A stretch of 50,526 nucleotides of DNA. Source: Bacillota bacterium. Its GTDB lineage: Bacteria > Bacillota > Clostridia > Christensenellales > Borkfalkiaceae. Numbering within the stretch: position 1 is the first letter of the stretch; each line of letters begins with the position of its first letter. The stretch is taken from assembly GCA_003343805.1 (NCBI GenBank), contig QAKM01000053.1, positions 1 through 50,526 of the forward strand, read 5' to 3'. The notes beneath the pieces were generated by a model. The model was not told the origin of the DNA. It saw only the letters and a list, made by a program, of their open reading frames with translations, and did no database searches. Position numbers and translations under genes: made by a program. Positions 24,240 through 33,606 of this stretch are shown here, one piece after another.

Positions 24240-25690
24240 TTTATCTCCTTTTTGCGTTTCGCAGCAGTGAGTTCGCCGCTTTTTGCGAGGAACTCTGCGT
24301 TATTTTTTGTCTTTTTCATGAGTTTAAGGAAATCTTCCTGCATCTGCGCCCAGCCCTTTTCGCGGATGGTGCGGACAAGGGACAGCTCTTCGGGAGAGAG
24401 CAGCAGTTCCTCCCTTCTCGTTGCGGAGTGCTGCGGATCGATCGCACAAGCATTTTCTCTGCCGCTTCCCGTGCGGGTCAGAACGATCTTGCAGTTTCCC
24501 GCTTCGGAGAGCTCTTCGCAGAGCACGCCGTCCATACGGCTGCCTGATTCGACGGGAACGGTCGCGAGAATGGTGATGCTGCCTGCCTCTTCCGTATTCC
24601 GTGCCGCCCCGAAGAGACGCTTCAGGGCGGTCAGCGCTCCCGGATCGGGCATGGAGGATGGTTTTACGGGGCTTTCCGATGTGAGCTGATATGCCCGGAG
24701 CAGCCGCGTGAGGGAATCCATCAGGACAACGACGTGACGCCCGCTCTCGGCAAGGCGCTTGGAATGGGCAACGGCGAGTTCCGCAAGGCGGACATGGCGT
24801 GCGGCCTCCTCGTCAAAAGTGGAAGAGAGAAACTCGGCATCGGGTGCGGCCCGCCTCAGTTCCGTCACATCTTCCGGCCGTTCGTCCAAAAGCAGCAGGA
24901 TGAGGTGCAGTTCGGGGCGCATCCTTGCACAGGCGATTGCAAGCTCTTTGAGAAGCGCCAGCCTTCCCGCATCGGGAGGTGAGACGATGATCGTCCGTTG
25001 CCCCCTTCCGATGGGCGAAAAGAGATCGATCATGCGGAGGGAAAGTTCGCCGTTTGCCGAAGAGAGCAAGATGCGTTCCGTCGGATAGCAGGGCGTGAGC
25101 GTATCGAACTTAGGACGCTTTTCATATTCCCCGAAGGGGATGCCGTTGACGCTCAAGAGCTCCTGTATGGCAGAAGGTTCCCCGTTTTCCGGCGGCTTTG
25201 CCGTGCAGGCAACGAGGTCGCCCTCCCTCAGACTCAAGGAATGAATGAGCGGCGCTGCGATGAAGATATCGCCGCCGCTCGTCGGTTGCCCTTTTCGGGT
25301 GCGTAAAAACCCGTAACCGCCCGGCAGGATCTCCAAAAATCCCGTGTAGACGGGCTGATCGAAGATGCTCTTGGGCTGTTCGGGAGAATGTACGGTAAAG
25401 GTGTTCAGGGGGCGGTCCCCCTTTTTCCTTTCCTGGGCAAGGCGCAGATCTTCCAGATGACGGATGATGGACGGATCGAGATAATCCTGCTTGACGGGCG
25501 CTCCCTTGCCAGAATCGGGCACGGGGTCTGCTCTCCCCATCAGGAGATCGATGATCGCATGGAGACAGCCCGGTTTGCTCTTGCGGCTTTCGGGCGGGAT
25601 GCCGATCTTACGGCCAAGCGTGCGGAGCGTCTGAATGGGGAGCGAATCCAGATATTCGCGGTACTCCTCTTCAAGCGTCCTTTCTGCCAT
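24236..25690 (-). CDS. rho: Transcription termination factor Rho homologue with altered P-loop
   Basis: 484 aa. An N-terminal Rho-N/SAP helix bundle (about 10-55) is followed by the cold-shock RNA-binding domain (VYTGFLEILPGGYGFLRTRKG, about 114-165) and the RecA-type domain (about 200-470). Intact parts include IGRGQR, LLLDERPEDVTELRR (catalytic Glu), STFDEEAARHVRLAE, VVVLMDSLTRLLRAY (Walker B), FGAARNTEEAGSITILAT and ATRREELL. The Walker A loop reads SPPDAGRL (residues 237-244) where Rho normally has APPKAGKT; Lys and Thr that bind ATP phosphate and Mg2+ are missing. The Q-loop region is also shortened. It may be a second, inactive or regulatory Rho, or a diverged lineage form. It overlaps the MBL gene upstream by 20 bp. 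Confidence 0.88.
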   Translation of the reverse strand: MAERTLEEEYREYLDSLPIQTLRTLGRKIGIPPESRKSKPGCLHAIIDLLMGRADPVPDSGKGAPVKQDYLDPSIIRHLEDLRLAQERKKGDRPLNTFTVHSPEQPKSIFDQPVYTGFLEILPGGYGFLRTRKGQPTSGGDIFIAAPLIHSLSLREGDLVACTAKPPENGEPSAIQELLSVNGIPFGEYEKRPKFDTLTPCYPTERILLSSANGELSLRMIDLFSPIGRGQRTIIVSPPDAGRLALLKELAIACARMRPELHLILLLLDERPEDVTELRRAAPDAEFLSSTFDEEAARHVRLAELAVAHSKRLAESGRHVVVLMDSLTRLLRAYQLTSESPVKPSSMPDPGALTALKRLFGAARNTEEAGSITILATVPVESGSRMDGVLCEELSEAGNCKIVLTRTGSGRENACAIDPQHSATRREELLLSPEELSLVRTIREKGWAQMQEDFLKLMKKTKNNAEFLAKSGELTAAKRKKEIK

Positions 25691-26336
25691 GCTTATAGCG
25701 CTCCATCAGAATGATCTTTGTCGTCTCCTCGTCGATGTCGTCGCGGGTGAGCTCGATCTCGCTCTCCTCCAGCTCCTCGACATCCTCCTCTTCAAACTGC
25801 GAAAGGAAGGCGTCGGGCTTATCGATATCGAGGGAAAGTCCCTTGGACTTATAGTGCATGGGAATGACGATGGACGGCATGATGCGGTCCACATATTCCT
25901 TTGCCTGTTCTGCATCGATGGTATATTTCCCGCCCACGGGAATGAGCAGAACGTGTACGGGAAGCAGCATCTCGATGAGGGAGGACGAACACTCCTCGCC
26001 GAGGTCGCCCAGATGACAGACTTCGATGCCGTCGAGACGGAACTTGAAGATGAGGTTCTCGCCGCGCTCCCCGCCGTTTGCATTGTCGTGATAGCTCTTG
26101 ACGGCGATGATCTCCACGCCGCCTACTTCGTACTGTCCTTCCTTGTCCAGCACGATGGGATCCCCGCCTACGCCCTTGACATTGTTGTGGTCATAGTGGC
26201 CGTGGCTGATGCTGACGACGTCCGCCTCCACACGCGGCAGCTTAAAACCGACGTCCCCGTAGGGGTCGGTCAGAATGCGCGTCCCGGTGCTCTCTGTCAG
26301 CAAAAAGCAGGAATGTCCCAAATATCGTATTTTCAT
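25671..26336 (-). CDS. Metallo-beta-lactamase-fold hydrolase, UlaG/YtkL-like
   Basis: 221 aa. The compact fold begins MKIRYLGHSCFLL and has the metal motif SHGHYDHNN, the later KSYHD and HLGDLGEE ligands, and PMHYKS near the end. The family includes L-ascorbate-6-phosphate lactonase-like and general metal-dependent hydrolases; the substrate is unknown. An acidic tail (about 165-205) follows. GGAGG precedes the ATG and the start overlaps the DUF1934 gene by 4 bp. Confidence 0.85.
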   Translation of the reverse strand: MKIRYLGHSCFLLTESTGTRILTDPYGDVGFKLPRVEADVVSISHGHYDHNNVKGVGGDPIVLDKEGQYEVGGVEIIAVKSYHDNANGGERGENLIFKFRLDGIEVCHLGDLGEECSSSLIEMLLPVHVLLIPVGGKYTIDAEQAKEYVDRIMPSIVIPMHYKSKGLSLDIDKPDAFLSQFEEEDVEELEESEIELTRDDIDEETTKIILMERYKHGRKDA

Positions 26337-26713
26337 CTTTCCTCCGAACTCGGAACTATGCGGATGCTTAAAATAAATTTTTGAGCGGGATCTCCCAGCT
26401 CATATTTTAAGGTGATCTTGTGATGATCCTGACTTCGTTCCAGGGCGCAGTAGCGCGTTCGGAGCGGGAGCGTCCCCTCTCTTCCCGCGGCGCGGATGAG
26501 GGCCTTGGTTGCCTCGCCCCGCTCAAACCGCATCGAAAGGCTGTTTCGTTCCATGACGAGCACGTTCTCCTCAAACCGGAGGACGACGGTTTCCCCTTCG
26601 TGCGGATATGTTACACAAAGGCCTGTTCCCCCCGTTTCGAGAAGGCCCTTCGCCCGATACAGCGATACCTTCCCCGCAGTATGCGTCCTGATCTCGATCT
26701 CACAATGTTCCAC
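26333..26713 (-). CDS. DUF1934 domain protein (calycin-like barrel)
   Basis: 126 aa starting with GTG. The pattern of short strands (VLVMERNSLSMRFERGEAT, LPLRTRYCALERSQD, KITLKYEL) matches DUF1934, a small lipocalin-like barrel found across Firmicutes. It is the first gene of the run DUF1934-MBL-rho-ROK-apbE-NusGII, all overlapping or within 7 bp. A promoter lies directly upstream. Confidence 0.75.
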   Translation of the reverse strand: MEHCEIEIRTHTAGKVSLYRAKGLLETGGTGLCVTYPHEGETVVLRFEENVLVMERNSLSMRFERGEATKALIRAAGREGTLPLRTRYCALERSQDHHKITLKYELGDPAQKFILSIRIVPSSEER

Positions 26714-26731
26714 AATGATCCGATCCTCACC

Positions 26732-26760
26732 ATTATAAAGGATTTTTGTGCGTTTGTAAA
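26732..26760 (-). promoter_or_regulatory. Promoter of the DUF1934-MBL-rho-ROK-apbE-NusGII run
   Basis: Minus strand: TTTACA, 17-nt spacer, TATAAT, then a short leader containing GAGG before the GTG start. Confidence 0.6.
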
Positions 26761-26779
26761 TAGGATTGTAACAAATTTT

Positions 26780-27598
26780 TCATTTTTCGCTGAAAAACTT
26801 ATCGTGTGCCAGCCTTCCCTCGCGCAAAAGCGCGCGCATGGTTTCGCGGTCGTCTTGTGCAAGCGCCTCGCGGTATTCCGAAAGACGGTCGATGAGGGAG
26901 GAGAGTTCATGCAGAAGCGGCTCCCGGTCATAGAAATACAGGTCCGTCCAAAGCGATTCGTCCACCCCTCCCACGCGCGTCATATCCTGAAAACTGCCGC
27001 CCGTGAAACCGATGACGTCGAGCGCCTGCGGGCTCTTGCCGTAGGCGTTGGAGACAATGTGTGCGAGCTGCGATGTGAGTGCGATCTTCTCGTCGTGCTC
27101 TTTGGCCGAGCATTCGACGATGCGCCCGAACCCCGCATCCTTTGCAAGACCGCGGATAAGTTTGAGCGCGGCGGGATCCGTCCGATCGGACCGGGTGATG
27201 ACGAGATTCTTGCCGCGGTACAGATCGCGCGCGGCCGACGTAATGCCGCTCGTCTCCTTGCCCGCCATCGGATGCGTTCCGACATAGCGGTAATTTCTCG
27301 GCGCGGAAAAGACTGCCTCTTCAACGGCCTGTTTTACGCCGCAGATGTCCGAGACGATACATCCGTCCGGGAATTTTCCCTCCTGAAGCTCCCGGATGGT
27401 CGCATCGGGCGGGAGCGCGAGAAAGACGACATCGGCCCCCTCGTAAGAGCTCGCTTCGGCGTCGATCATCTGATGGGAGAGGGCATATTCGACGGGCCCC
27501 CGGCTGCGGTTTTTTGCAAGTACGGTGTGACCGGCATCCTTGAGCGCCGCCGCAAGCGACGCGCCGATGATGCCAAGTCCGTAGACGATGATATTCAT
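26780..27598 (-). CDS. tyrA: Prephenate dehydrogenase
   Basis: 272 aa. The Rossmann loop is YGLGIIGASLAAAL, followed by DICGVKQ, the catalytic-His region GTHPMAGKETSG and TSQLAHIVSNAY. It converts prephenate to 4-hydroxyphenylpyruvate for tyrosine synthesis with NAD(P)+. There is no C-terminal ACT domain, so feedback control would have to act elsewhere. GAGGG precedes the start. It sits 9 bp after the ygjP-like gene; aroA of the same pathway is divergent from that pair. Confidence 0.92.
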   Translation of the reverse strand: MNIIVYGLGIIGASLAAALKDAGHTVLAKNRSRGPVEYALSHQMIDAEASSYEGADVVFLALPPDATIRELQEGKFPDGCIVSDICGVKQAVEEAVFSAPRNYRYVGTHPMAGKETSGITSAARDLYRGKNLVITRSDRTDPAALKLIRGLAKDAGFGRIVECSAKEHDEKIALTSQLAHIVSNAYGKSPQALDVIGFTGGSFQDMTRVGGVDESLWTDLYFYDREPLLHELSSLIDRLSEYREALAQDDRETMRALLREGRLAHDKFFSEK

Positions 27599-27607
27599 TT
27601 CGATCCC

Positions 27608-28246
27608 TCAAAGAAGATTCATGAGCCCGCTGTGTTCCTTCAGCGCGTTTCGCCGCGATCGCCAGTCGGGCAGGCAGCTCTCCACTTCCCGCCAGAAGGC
27701 GGCGCTGTGATCAAGGCGGACGGTATGGCAGAGCTCATGTATGGCGATGTATTCAACGACTGCCGTCGGCAGAAAGGCGATGCGGAAGGTATAGTGGATG
27801 AAGCCGTCCCGGCTGCATGAGCCCCATCGGGTACGCGCCGAAGAGATGCGGACGCCGGCATAGGTGAAGTCGTACCGTCGGGCGAGCCGCGCCGTGAACA
27901 CATCCATGACCTCCCGGACAAATCGCTTCAGGAGGCGCACAAGCGCCGCTTCCCGTCCCTCTTCGGGCAGATAGACACGGTCGCCGACGATGCTCGTCCG
28001 CCCCGTTCCGATCGTATAAGGGGCGCCGAAGAGCATGAGTTCGGCCCCGTCCGAAAGATCGAGGAGCGGAGGGCGGTACTCTTCCAGCTTCCGGTTGAGC
28101 CATACCCTGTGGCGATGGATGAAGTCCTCCACAGTGCTGTCGCTCGTGCCGAAGGGTACCCGCACCAGAACGCTGCCGTCGCGTTCGATCGCGAGAGAGA
28201 GCGTCTTGCGGCGGCTGCGCCGTATCTTGTATTCGATCGCCTTCAT
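27608..28246 (-). CDS. YgjP-like (DUF45, SprT-type) metallopeptidase
   Basis: 212 aa. N-terminal strands with RRSRRKTLSLAIERDGSVLVRVP are followed by RWGSCS and the zinc motif HELCH, with the third ligand in the region LDHSAAFW, all typical of the DUF45/WSS1-like family. The physiological substrate is unknown. The start is the ATG 7 nt after a TATAAT box; an earlier ATG at 28282 would lie at the -35 box. It is cotranscribed with tyrA. Confidence 0.85.
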   Translation of the reverse strand: MKAIEYKIRRSRRKTLSLAIERDGSVLVRVPFGTSDSTVEDFIHRHRVWLNRKLEEYRPPLLDLSDGAELMLFGAPYTIGTGRTSIVGDRVYLPEEGREAALVRLLKRFVREVMDVFTARLARRYDFTYAGVRISSARTRWGSCSRDGFIHYTFRIAFLPTAVVEYIAIHELCHTVRLDHSAAFWREVESCLPDWRSRRNALKEHSGLMNLL

Positions 28247-28253
28247 GCAGACA

Positions 28254-28282
28254 ATTATACCACATTTCAAGGCAGATGACAA
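28254..28282 (-). promoter_or_regulatory. Promoter of ygjP-tyrA, predicted leaderless
   Basis: Minus strand: TTGTCA, 17-nt spacer, TATAAT, then 7 nt to the ATG. No Shine-Dalgarno is present in the intervening bases. Confidence 0.7.
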
Positions 28283-28301
28283 CTTTTCGCCGGGCCTTCT
28301 C

Positions 28302-28331
28302 TTGACGTTTTGCGCTGTAATGTGTTATACT
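28302..28331 (+). promoter_or_regulatory. Promoter of aroA, predicted leaderless
   Basis: TTGACG, 18-nt spacer, TATACT, then 6 nt to the ATG at 28338. No ribosome-binding site. The 91-bp space between the two divergent genes holds two such promoters. Confidence 0.68.
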
Positions 28332-28337
28332 TCAGCC

Positions 28338-29597
28338 ATGAAAGATCTGCTTGTAAACAAGTTTATCCCGCACGATGTGGAGGCGGACGTTCCCGCTTCC
28401 AAGAGCATCCTGAACCGCGCCCTTTTGTTTGCGGCGCTTGCCCGCGGACGGGTGCATCTCAGATTTGGGGCGTTTGCAGAGGATACGCGCGCGCTGCTTT
28501 CCTGTCTTGCGGCGCTCGGCATCGAAATGACCGAGGAGAGCTACGGGATGACGATATGCGGCTGCGGCGGCGATTTCCCGAACAGGACGGCCTCTCTCAA
28601 CGTGATGAGCGCAGGAACGGCGGCGCGCTTTTTGCCTGTCGTTCTCGCCTTCGCGGGCGGTGAGTATGAGTTTGACAGCTCCGAGCAGATGAAGCGCCGC
28701 CCGATGGATGTCCTTGACGAACTCGAGCGCCTCGGCGTCACCATCCGGTATCGGGGAGAGCGCGGACACTTCCCCTTCCGGCTTGTATCCAAGGGGGTAA
28801 CCCGGGACGAGGCCGTCATCGAGACGGACAGGAGCACGCAGTTTGCGAGCGGACTGATGATCGCCGCCACGGTGCATCCCCGCCCGTTCACCGTGCATCT
28901 GAAAGGGAGCAGAACGAACGGAAGCTATCTGAAAATGACAGAGGCCATGCTTCGCTCCTTCGGCGCAGGCGTCGCGCGGGACGGGAACGACGTCATCGTC
29001 TCCCCTCCCTCCTGCCCGCCGAGAGAGTATGAGGTGGAACCCGATTTCTCAGGGGCCTGCTATCTCTATGCGCTTTCCCTTCTCTTCTCGGTCCGTGTCC
29101 TTGTCCGCGGTATAAAACGGGAGAGTTTGCAGGGGGATACTGCTTTTTTCCGCCTTCTGGAGGGGCGCGACGTCCGCTTTACGCAAACGGAGCGCGGGCT
29201 CCTTGCTGATGGCACCGCCGTCCGCGGGTTCGACGGCTTTGAAGAGAATTTGCAGGATTTTTCCGATCAGGCGCTCACGGTCGCTGCACTTGCCCCCTTT
29301 GCGCGCACGCCCTCCCGTCTTACGGGGCTGGAGCACATCCGCGCGCAGGAATGTGACCGCGTTCATGCCATTGTTGAGAATTTGTCCGCGCTTGGGATCC
29401 CGGCGCTCTATCGCGAGGATATCCTCACCATCACGCCCGCCCCCGTTCGCGGCGGGACGGTCAGAACGTTCGGCGATCACCGCGTCGCAATGGCGTTCTC
29501 CCTCATCGGCCTCAAGACGGGAAATGTCACGATCGACGATCCGGACTGCACAAAAAAGACCTTTGAAGGCTATTTCGATCTCATCTCCCGTCTGTAA
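28338..29597 (+). CDS. aroA: 3-phosphoshikimate 1-carboxyvinyltransferase (EPSP synthase)
   Basis: 419 aa, slightly short of the common 425-430. N-terminal VPASKSILNRALLFAALARG carries the phosphate-binding Lys and Ser. NVMSAGTAARFLPV, SSEQMKRRPMDVL, FASGLMIAATV, RAQECDRVHAIVENLSALG and TFGDHRVAMAFSLIGLK are family motifs. It joins shikimate-3-phosphate and PEP in the chorismate pathway that also feeds TyrA. The start is the ATG 6 nt after a -10 box. It ends at a strong shared terminator. Confidence 0.93.
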   Translation: MKDLLVNKFIPHDVEADVPASKSILNRALLFAALARGRVHLRFGAFAEDTRALLSCLAALGIEMTEESYGMTICGCGGDFPNRTASLNVMSAGTAARFLPVVLAFAGGEYEFDSSEQMKRRPMDVLDELERLGVTIRYRGERGHFPFRLVSKGVTRDEAVIETDRSTQFASGLMIAATVHPRPFTVHLKGSRTNGSYLKMTEAMLRSFGAGVARDGNDVIVSPPSCPPREYEVEPDFSGACYLYALSLLFSVRVLVRGIKRESLQGDTAFFRLLEGRDVRFTQTERGLLADGTAVRGFDGFEENLQDFSDQALTVAALAPFARTPSRLTGLEHIRAQECDRVHAIVENLSALGIPALYREDILTITPAPVRGGTVRTFGDHRVAMAFSLIGLKTGNVTIDDPDCTKKTFEGYFDLISRL

Positions 29598-29615
29598 AAG
29601 ATTCTGCACGATAAA

Positions 29616-29640
29616 GCGGCCCGCCGATTTGGCGGGCCGC
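29616..29640. terminator. Bidirectional terminator between aroA and rubrerythrin
   Basis: gcggcccgcc / ggcgggccgc, a perfect 10-bp stem with a 5-nt loop, lies between two convergent genes. T-rich bases flank both sides (TTTAT on the minus strand, gttgtttt on the plus). Confidence 0.8.
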
Positions 29641-29654
29641 GTCAGGTTGTTTTC

Positions 29655-30197
29655 TCAATAATTTTCCGCGTGGATCTCGAAGAAGCTCTGCGGGTGCGCG
29701 CAGGTCGGGCAGATCTCGGGTGCCTTGGTCCCGACGACGATGTGTCCGCAGTTGCGGCATTCCCAGATCTTGACTTCGGACTTGGCAAACACCTCTGCAA
29801 GTTCGATGTTCTTGAGAAGGGCGCGGTACCGCTCTTCGTGGTGCTTTTCGATGGCGGCGACGAGACGGAATTTGGCGGCGAGTTCGGGGAAGCCTTCCTT
29901 TTCGGCGGTCTCAGCAAACTCCTTGTACATATCCGTCCATTCGTAGTTCTCGCCCGCCGCGGCGGCTGCCAGGTTTTCGGGCGTGTTGCCGATGCCCTTG
30001 AGTTCCTTGAACCACAGCTTTGCGTGTTCCTTTTCGTTGTCGGCCGTCTTTAAGAAGAGAGCAGCGATCTGCTCATACCCTTCCTTCTTTGCGACCGATG
30101 CAAAGTAGGTGTACTTGTTTCTTGCCTGCGATTCCCCCGCAAATGCCGCTTCGAGGTTTTTCTCGGTCTGCGTCCCTGCATACTTGTTCTGTTCCAT
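29655..30197 (-). CDS. Rubrerythrin
   Basis: 180 aa. The ferritin-like diiron domain has [26 protein letters not shown] and [12 protein letters not shown] ligands. The C-terminal rubredoxin domain has CRNCGH and CPTC. It reduces hydrogen peroxide in anaerobes. AAGGAGG lies 7 nt before the ATG and a consensus promoter lies about 70 bp upstream, so it is expressed on its own. The frame upstream stays open into the EamA transporter gene, with no stop between. Confidence 0.93.
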   Translation of the reverse strand: MEQNKYAGTQTEKNLEAAFAGESQARNKYTYFASVAKKEGYEQIAALFLKTADNEKEHAKLWFKELKGIGNTPENLAAAAAGENYEWTDMYKEFAETAEKEGFPELAAKFRLVAAIEKHHEERYRALLKNIELAEVFAKSEVKIWECRNCGHIVVGTKAPEICPTCAHPQSFFEIHAENY

Positions 30198-31244
30198 GAC
30201 GATCCTCCTTAGAGAGCGGCTGTCTGTTGTGTTCGGGGGTTCTCCCCTGCGCCGCTTCCCAAACAGTATAACAGCTTTTCCGTCACTTGTCAAGGGGGGA
30301 TCTTGACTTTCTCCCTCCCTTCCCGGATACGGATGAGCAGAAATGCAGTTGCTGCGTTTTTTCGGGAAAAGCGGCTTGTCCTCCGCGCACAAAAAGGCGC
30401 CGACTGCCATCAGAGCAAGGGCGATATAGTAAGTAAAATGCGGGAGTTCGCGGAAGATGACGAGAGAGAGAAGTGTTCCGATGAAGGGAGAGACGGCGTA
30501 ATAGGCACTCGTCCGCGCGGCTCCCAGAAGGCGCTGCGCATAGACGTAGAAGAAGATGCTCAGGCCGTAGGCGACGAGCCCGACACCGAGCACGGCAAAG
30601 ACGCTCCAAAGTACCGTGACGCGCTCTCCGATGATAAGGCCGATGATGAGTGAGCCTGCTCCCGAAAAGATGCCCTTCAGCAGAACGATCTCCAGGGGAT
30701 CATTGGAGGAGATCTTCCGCGTACAGTTGTTTTCAAACCCCCAACAGACGCAGGCGAGCAGGATCAGAAGCGATCCGAAGGAGAATTTCAGGCCCGAGAT
30801 GTCCTCAAAGGAGAGGAGCGCGCAGGAGAGCGTGACAAAGACGATCCCCGCCCAGAGCCGGGGCGAAATGCTGTCCTTGAATACCGCAAGCGCGATGACG
30901 GCCGTTGCCACGATCTCGAAATTGTTCAAAAGCGATGCGTTGGCGGCCGTCGTGCTCTTGAGCCCCAGCATCAGGCAGATGGGCGCGGCGATATCGAGGG
31001 CGATCATGGCGAGCGTATAGGGAAGCTCCTTTTTCGTGAGGCGGGTCTCTCCGCTTCCGCGCTGTGAAAGCCTCCGCCCGAGGGCGATGACCCCCATGCC
31101 GAGGCCTGCCCCCAGATACAGAAAGCCTGCCATCAGCGTGGACGGCATATAGCCCAGCAGGAGCTTGGAAAGAGGCGCGTTGAGCGCATAGAGCGCCGCC
31201 GCCAATACGGCGAGAAAGATCCCCGTTCTTTGTCCTGCCTTCAT
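30198..31244 (-). CDS. EamA/DMT-family transporter, open in frame into rubrerythrin
   Basis: About 349 codons upstream of the rubrerythrin ATG, with ten hydrophobic segments in two EamA repeats ([21 protein letters not shown], and [20 protein letters not shown]). The transporter proper ends near residue 290 ([13 protein letters not shown]). It then continues as a charged, non-membrane tail through the rubrerythrin promoter with no stop, giving a possible 529-residue fusion. A one-base change in the six-G run at 30294-30299 would end it at a TGA (30283-30285). GGAGGT precedes the start, 14 bp after the GH127 gene. The substrate is unknown. Confidence 0.8.
30265..30293 (-). promoter_or_regulatory. 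Consensus promoter of rubrerythrin
   Basis: Minus strand: TTGACA, 17-nt spacer, TATACT. The predicted leader is about 60 nt, ending in AAGGAGG. The promoter lies inside the extended EamA reading frame. Confidence 0.75.
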
Positions 31245-31258
31245 TGCGGGACCTCCGT

Positions 31259-33577
31259 TTACTCGGCAAACAGGTAGATAAATTCGCAGACGCGGGCGCT
31301 CTCCCTGTCCTTTGTACCCGCAAATCGAACACGAAGTACGGTGACTTCCTTGCCCTTGACCGTCTTTTTGTGCGCATGGCGGGCAAGCGTTTCGCGCGCG
31401 ATCGAAAGTTCGATGCGATAGTTTTCTTCGCCCTCGGTATAGCGCAGCCAGTCGTTCCCATAGAGCGTCTCATCCCCGACCGTGACAAAGAGCGGTTTTC
31501 CGTTGTCTGCCGCGCGGAGCTCGATCGAAAGCGAACAATTCTTTTCGGGATCGACGAGGAAGTCGTAGGAAAAAAATCCCCCGGGGAGCGCATAGCGGCA
31601 GGTGTCGTCCGATGTCACGCTCACCGTATCCTGTTCCACAAGAGAGTGCAATTCGTCCGTTTCATACTGTCCGTAACCGGGCTGAACGGTGTCGAGCGGT
31701 GTCCGCATCTCCCCTTCCGGCTCGCGTTCCCCTTCCCGGAAGCGGAAATAGATGCCGTAACGCTCCTTATAGCGCTTATAGTGCAGGCCGTAGCAAAGTT
31801 CCGCGTCGCCGCCGCGGAGCACGAACTTCTCCCCCTCCCGCTGCAGGAAGTCCTGCGGCCGTGCAAAGAGCGGATAGAGGGAGGGAAAATACACGCGCTC
31901 GCTCTTTAAGATCTTGCGCGCGGGAATGGTGACGTCCACGCCCGTTTCCGTCTCCTCCATGTCCTCCGTTCCGAGATCGGCGCTCAGCACCGCCCCACCG
32001 AAACGGAATGCAAAGGCATCTTTTCCGTCGGGAAGGCCCTGCATGGTCACGGTCAGCGGAATGCGGAAGGAGAGTTTGTCCCCTGCCTGTAAGCGCACGG
32101 GGATATGCCCGTTGACTTCGAGTGCGGGCAGCTTTTTGCCGTTCAAGCTCAGCTCCGTCTCACCGTCTGCCCAGTCCGGAATGCGCAGCGCGAGGACGAT
32201 CTCCCCTTCGCCGCTCACTTCGATCTCGCCGCGGTCCGAAAGCGGGAAGTCGCAGGAAAGGCAGAGTTCAGCGCCTTTATACGAGATGAGTGAGGAGAGA
32301 TACTGTTCGAGATAGATGCACTTCCCGTCCGTATAGGCGATGCTGTCACCCAGCTTGGAAAAGCTCTCCATGCCGCTGCCCGTGCAGCACCAGAATTTGT
32401 CGAACGGGCGGGAGAAAACTTTGAAGTATCCGCTCGCCATGGGCTGGAAGTAGGTCGTCATGCCCGTTTCGGGATTCTGCGACGGGAGGATGGAGTTGGT
32501 AAAGGCGTTGTCGTAATAGTCGGTGTAATCCTTCTCGCCCGTGACCGAGAACAGCCCGCGTGCGAGTTTTAACATATTGTAGGCGTTGCACGTCTCGCAG
32601 TTGCAGTTGGTGCGGCGGGCATCGAGTACGCCGTCCGGCCCGAAGTGTTCCCACTCGGAATTGCCGCCCGTCACATAAGTATGGCGTTCGAGAACGGAGC
32701 GGAAGAACACCTTTGCAACTTCCAGATAGCGGCTTGCGTCCACGTTTTGACCGGCGACCGTGCGGCCGTGCATCGTCAGATAGCGGTTGAGTGCGCCCAG
32801 GATCTTCGGGATCTGCGTATTGGCGTGCTTGCCCTTGAGGACATCCTTTTCTTCGCTGAGGATGCGGTCAAAGAAGTCCTCTTCGTCAAAACAATGGGCG
32901 GCAAGAGCGTACGTTTCTTCGCCCGTGAGCGAAAAGAGATCGTAAAGGCAGTCGTTCATGCCCCCGTATTCCACGGCGAGCACCTTGTGCTTCATTGCCT
33001 CATCCCAGGGTAGGACGCGGCTGCAGACCCAATCGCCGAGCCGCTTCGCCGTGTCAAGCGCGGGAGCATACTCCGTAAAGCGGTAGATATCGATGATGCC
33101 CTGCAGGATCTTGTGCATCGTGTACCACGGCACCCAGGCCTCCGTCATGATGTTGAGTTTATCCCGTTCCACGTTGTCGAACTGGGCTTCCGGACCGCCG
33201 GCGATCAAAGGCGCGCCCCAGAGAAAACCGCTCCCGGCGGTTTTCTGGCAGTCGGCAAGGGCGTCGGTCATACGTCTGCAGCGCTCCAGGAAGAAGGCGC
33301 GGCGTTCCGGGGGAAGCGCGGGATGTATGCTCATCTGCGCGATCGCCGTCAGATAATGCCCCAACGTGTGTCCGCCGATGAGGCCGCTCTCCCAGCCGCC
33401 GTAGCGTACAAACGGGGTTCGGATGCCCGCGTTTTCATAAAAACCGGCAAGCAGGCGCCCCTCTTCCAGAGAAGCGAGGTAGTCTGCCTCTTTCATGAGT
33501 GCGTTTACAAGATAGGCATCTTTCACGCAAACCGAAGAAAGGGCGAGAGGCTGCAGTTTTGTCTGTTGGATGTTCAT
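31259..33577 (-). CDS. GH127 beta-L-arabinofuranosidase (DUF1680 family)
   Basis: 772 aa. It has an (alpha/alpha)6 barrel followed by beta domains. Key residues match the Bifidobacterium enzyme HypBA1: the zinc/catalytic set Glu328 and Cys330 in NCNCETC, and Cys397-Cys398 in [12 protein letters not shown], where the second Cys is the nucleophile in the family. [21 protein letters not shown] and [12 protein letters not shown] are further signatures. There is no signal peptide, so it trims imported plant arabino-oligosaccharides. AGGGG precedes the ATG. EamA follows, possibly in one transcript. Confidence 0.92.
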   Translation of the reverse strand: MNIQQTKLQPLALSSVCVKDAYLVNALMKEADYLASLEEGRLLAGFYENAGIRTPFVRYGGWESGLIGGHTLGHYLTAIAQMSIHPALPPERRAFFLERCRRMTDALADCQKTAGSGFLWGAPLIAGGPEAQFDNVERDKLNIMTEAWVPWYTMHKILQGIIDIYRFTEYAPALDTAKRLGDWVCSRVLPWDEAMKHKVLAVEYGGMNDCLYDLFSLTGEETYALAAHCFDEEDFFDRILSEEKDVLKGKHANTQIPKILGALNRYLTMHGRTVAGQNVDASRYLEVAKVFFRSVLERHTYVTGGNSEWEHFGPDGVLDARRTNCNCETCNAYNMLKLARGLFSVTGEKDYTDYYDNAFTNSILPSQNPETGMTTYFQPMASGYFKVFSRPFDKFWCCTGSGMESFSKLGDSIAYTDGKCIYLEQYLSSLISYKGAELCLSCDFPLSDRGEIEVSGEGEIVLALRIPDWADGETELSLNGKKLPALEVNGHIPVRLQAGDKLSFRIPLTVTMQGLPDGKDAFAFRFGGAVLSADLGTEDMEETETGVDVTIPARKILKSERVYFPSLYPLFARPQDFLQREGEKFVLRGGDAELCYGLHYKRYKERYGIYFRFREGEREPEGEMRTPLDTVQPGYGQYETDELHSLVEQDTVSVTSDDTCRYALPGGFFSYDFLVDPEKNCSLSIELRAADNGKPLFVTVGDETLYGNDWLRYTEGEENYRIELSIARETLARHAHKKTVKGKEVTVLRVRFAGTKDRESARVCEFIYLFAE

Positions 33578-33606
33578 GATATACCCCTATTTTATGATTT
33601 CGATTT

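Noticed and set aside
26611..27820. Open frames antisense to tyrA and the ygjP-like gene
   Set aside because: Contained in two well-supported genes and lacking family features.
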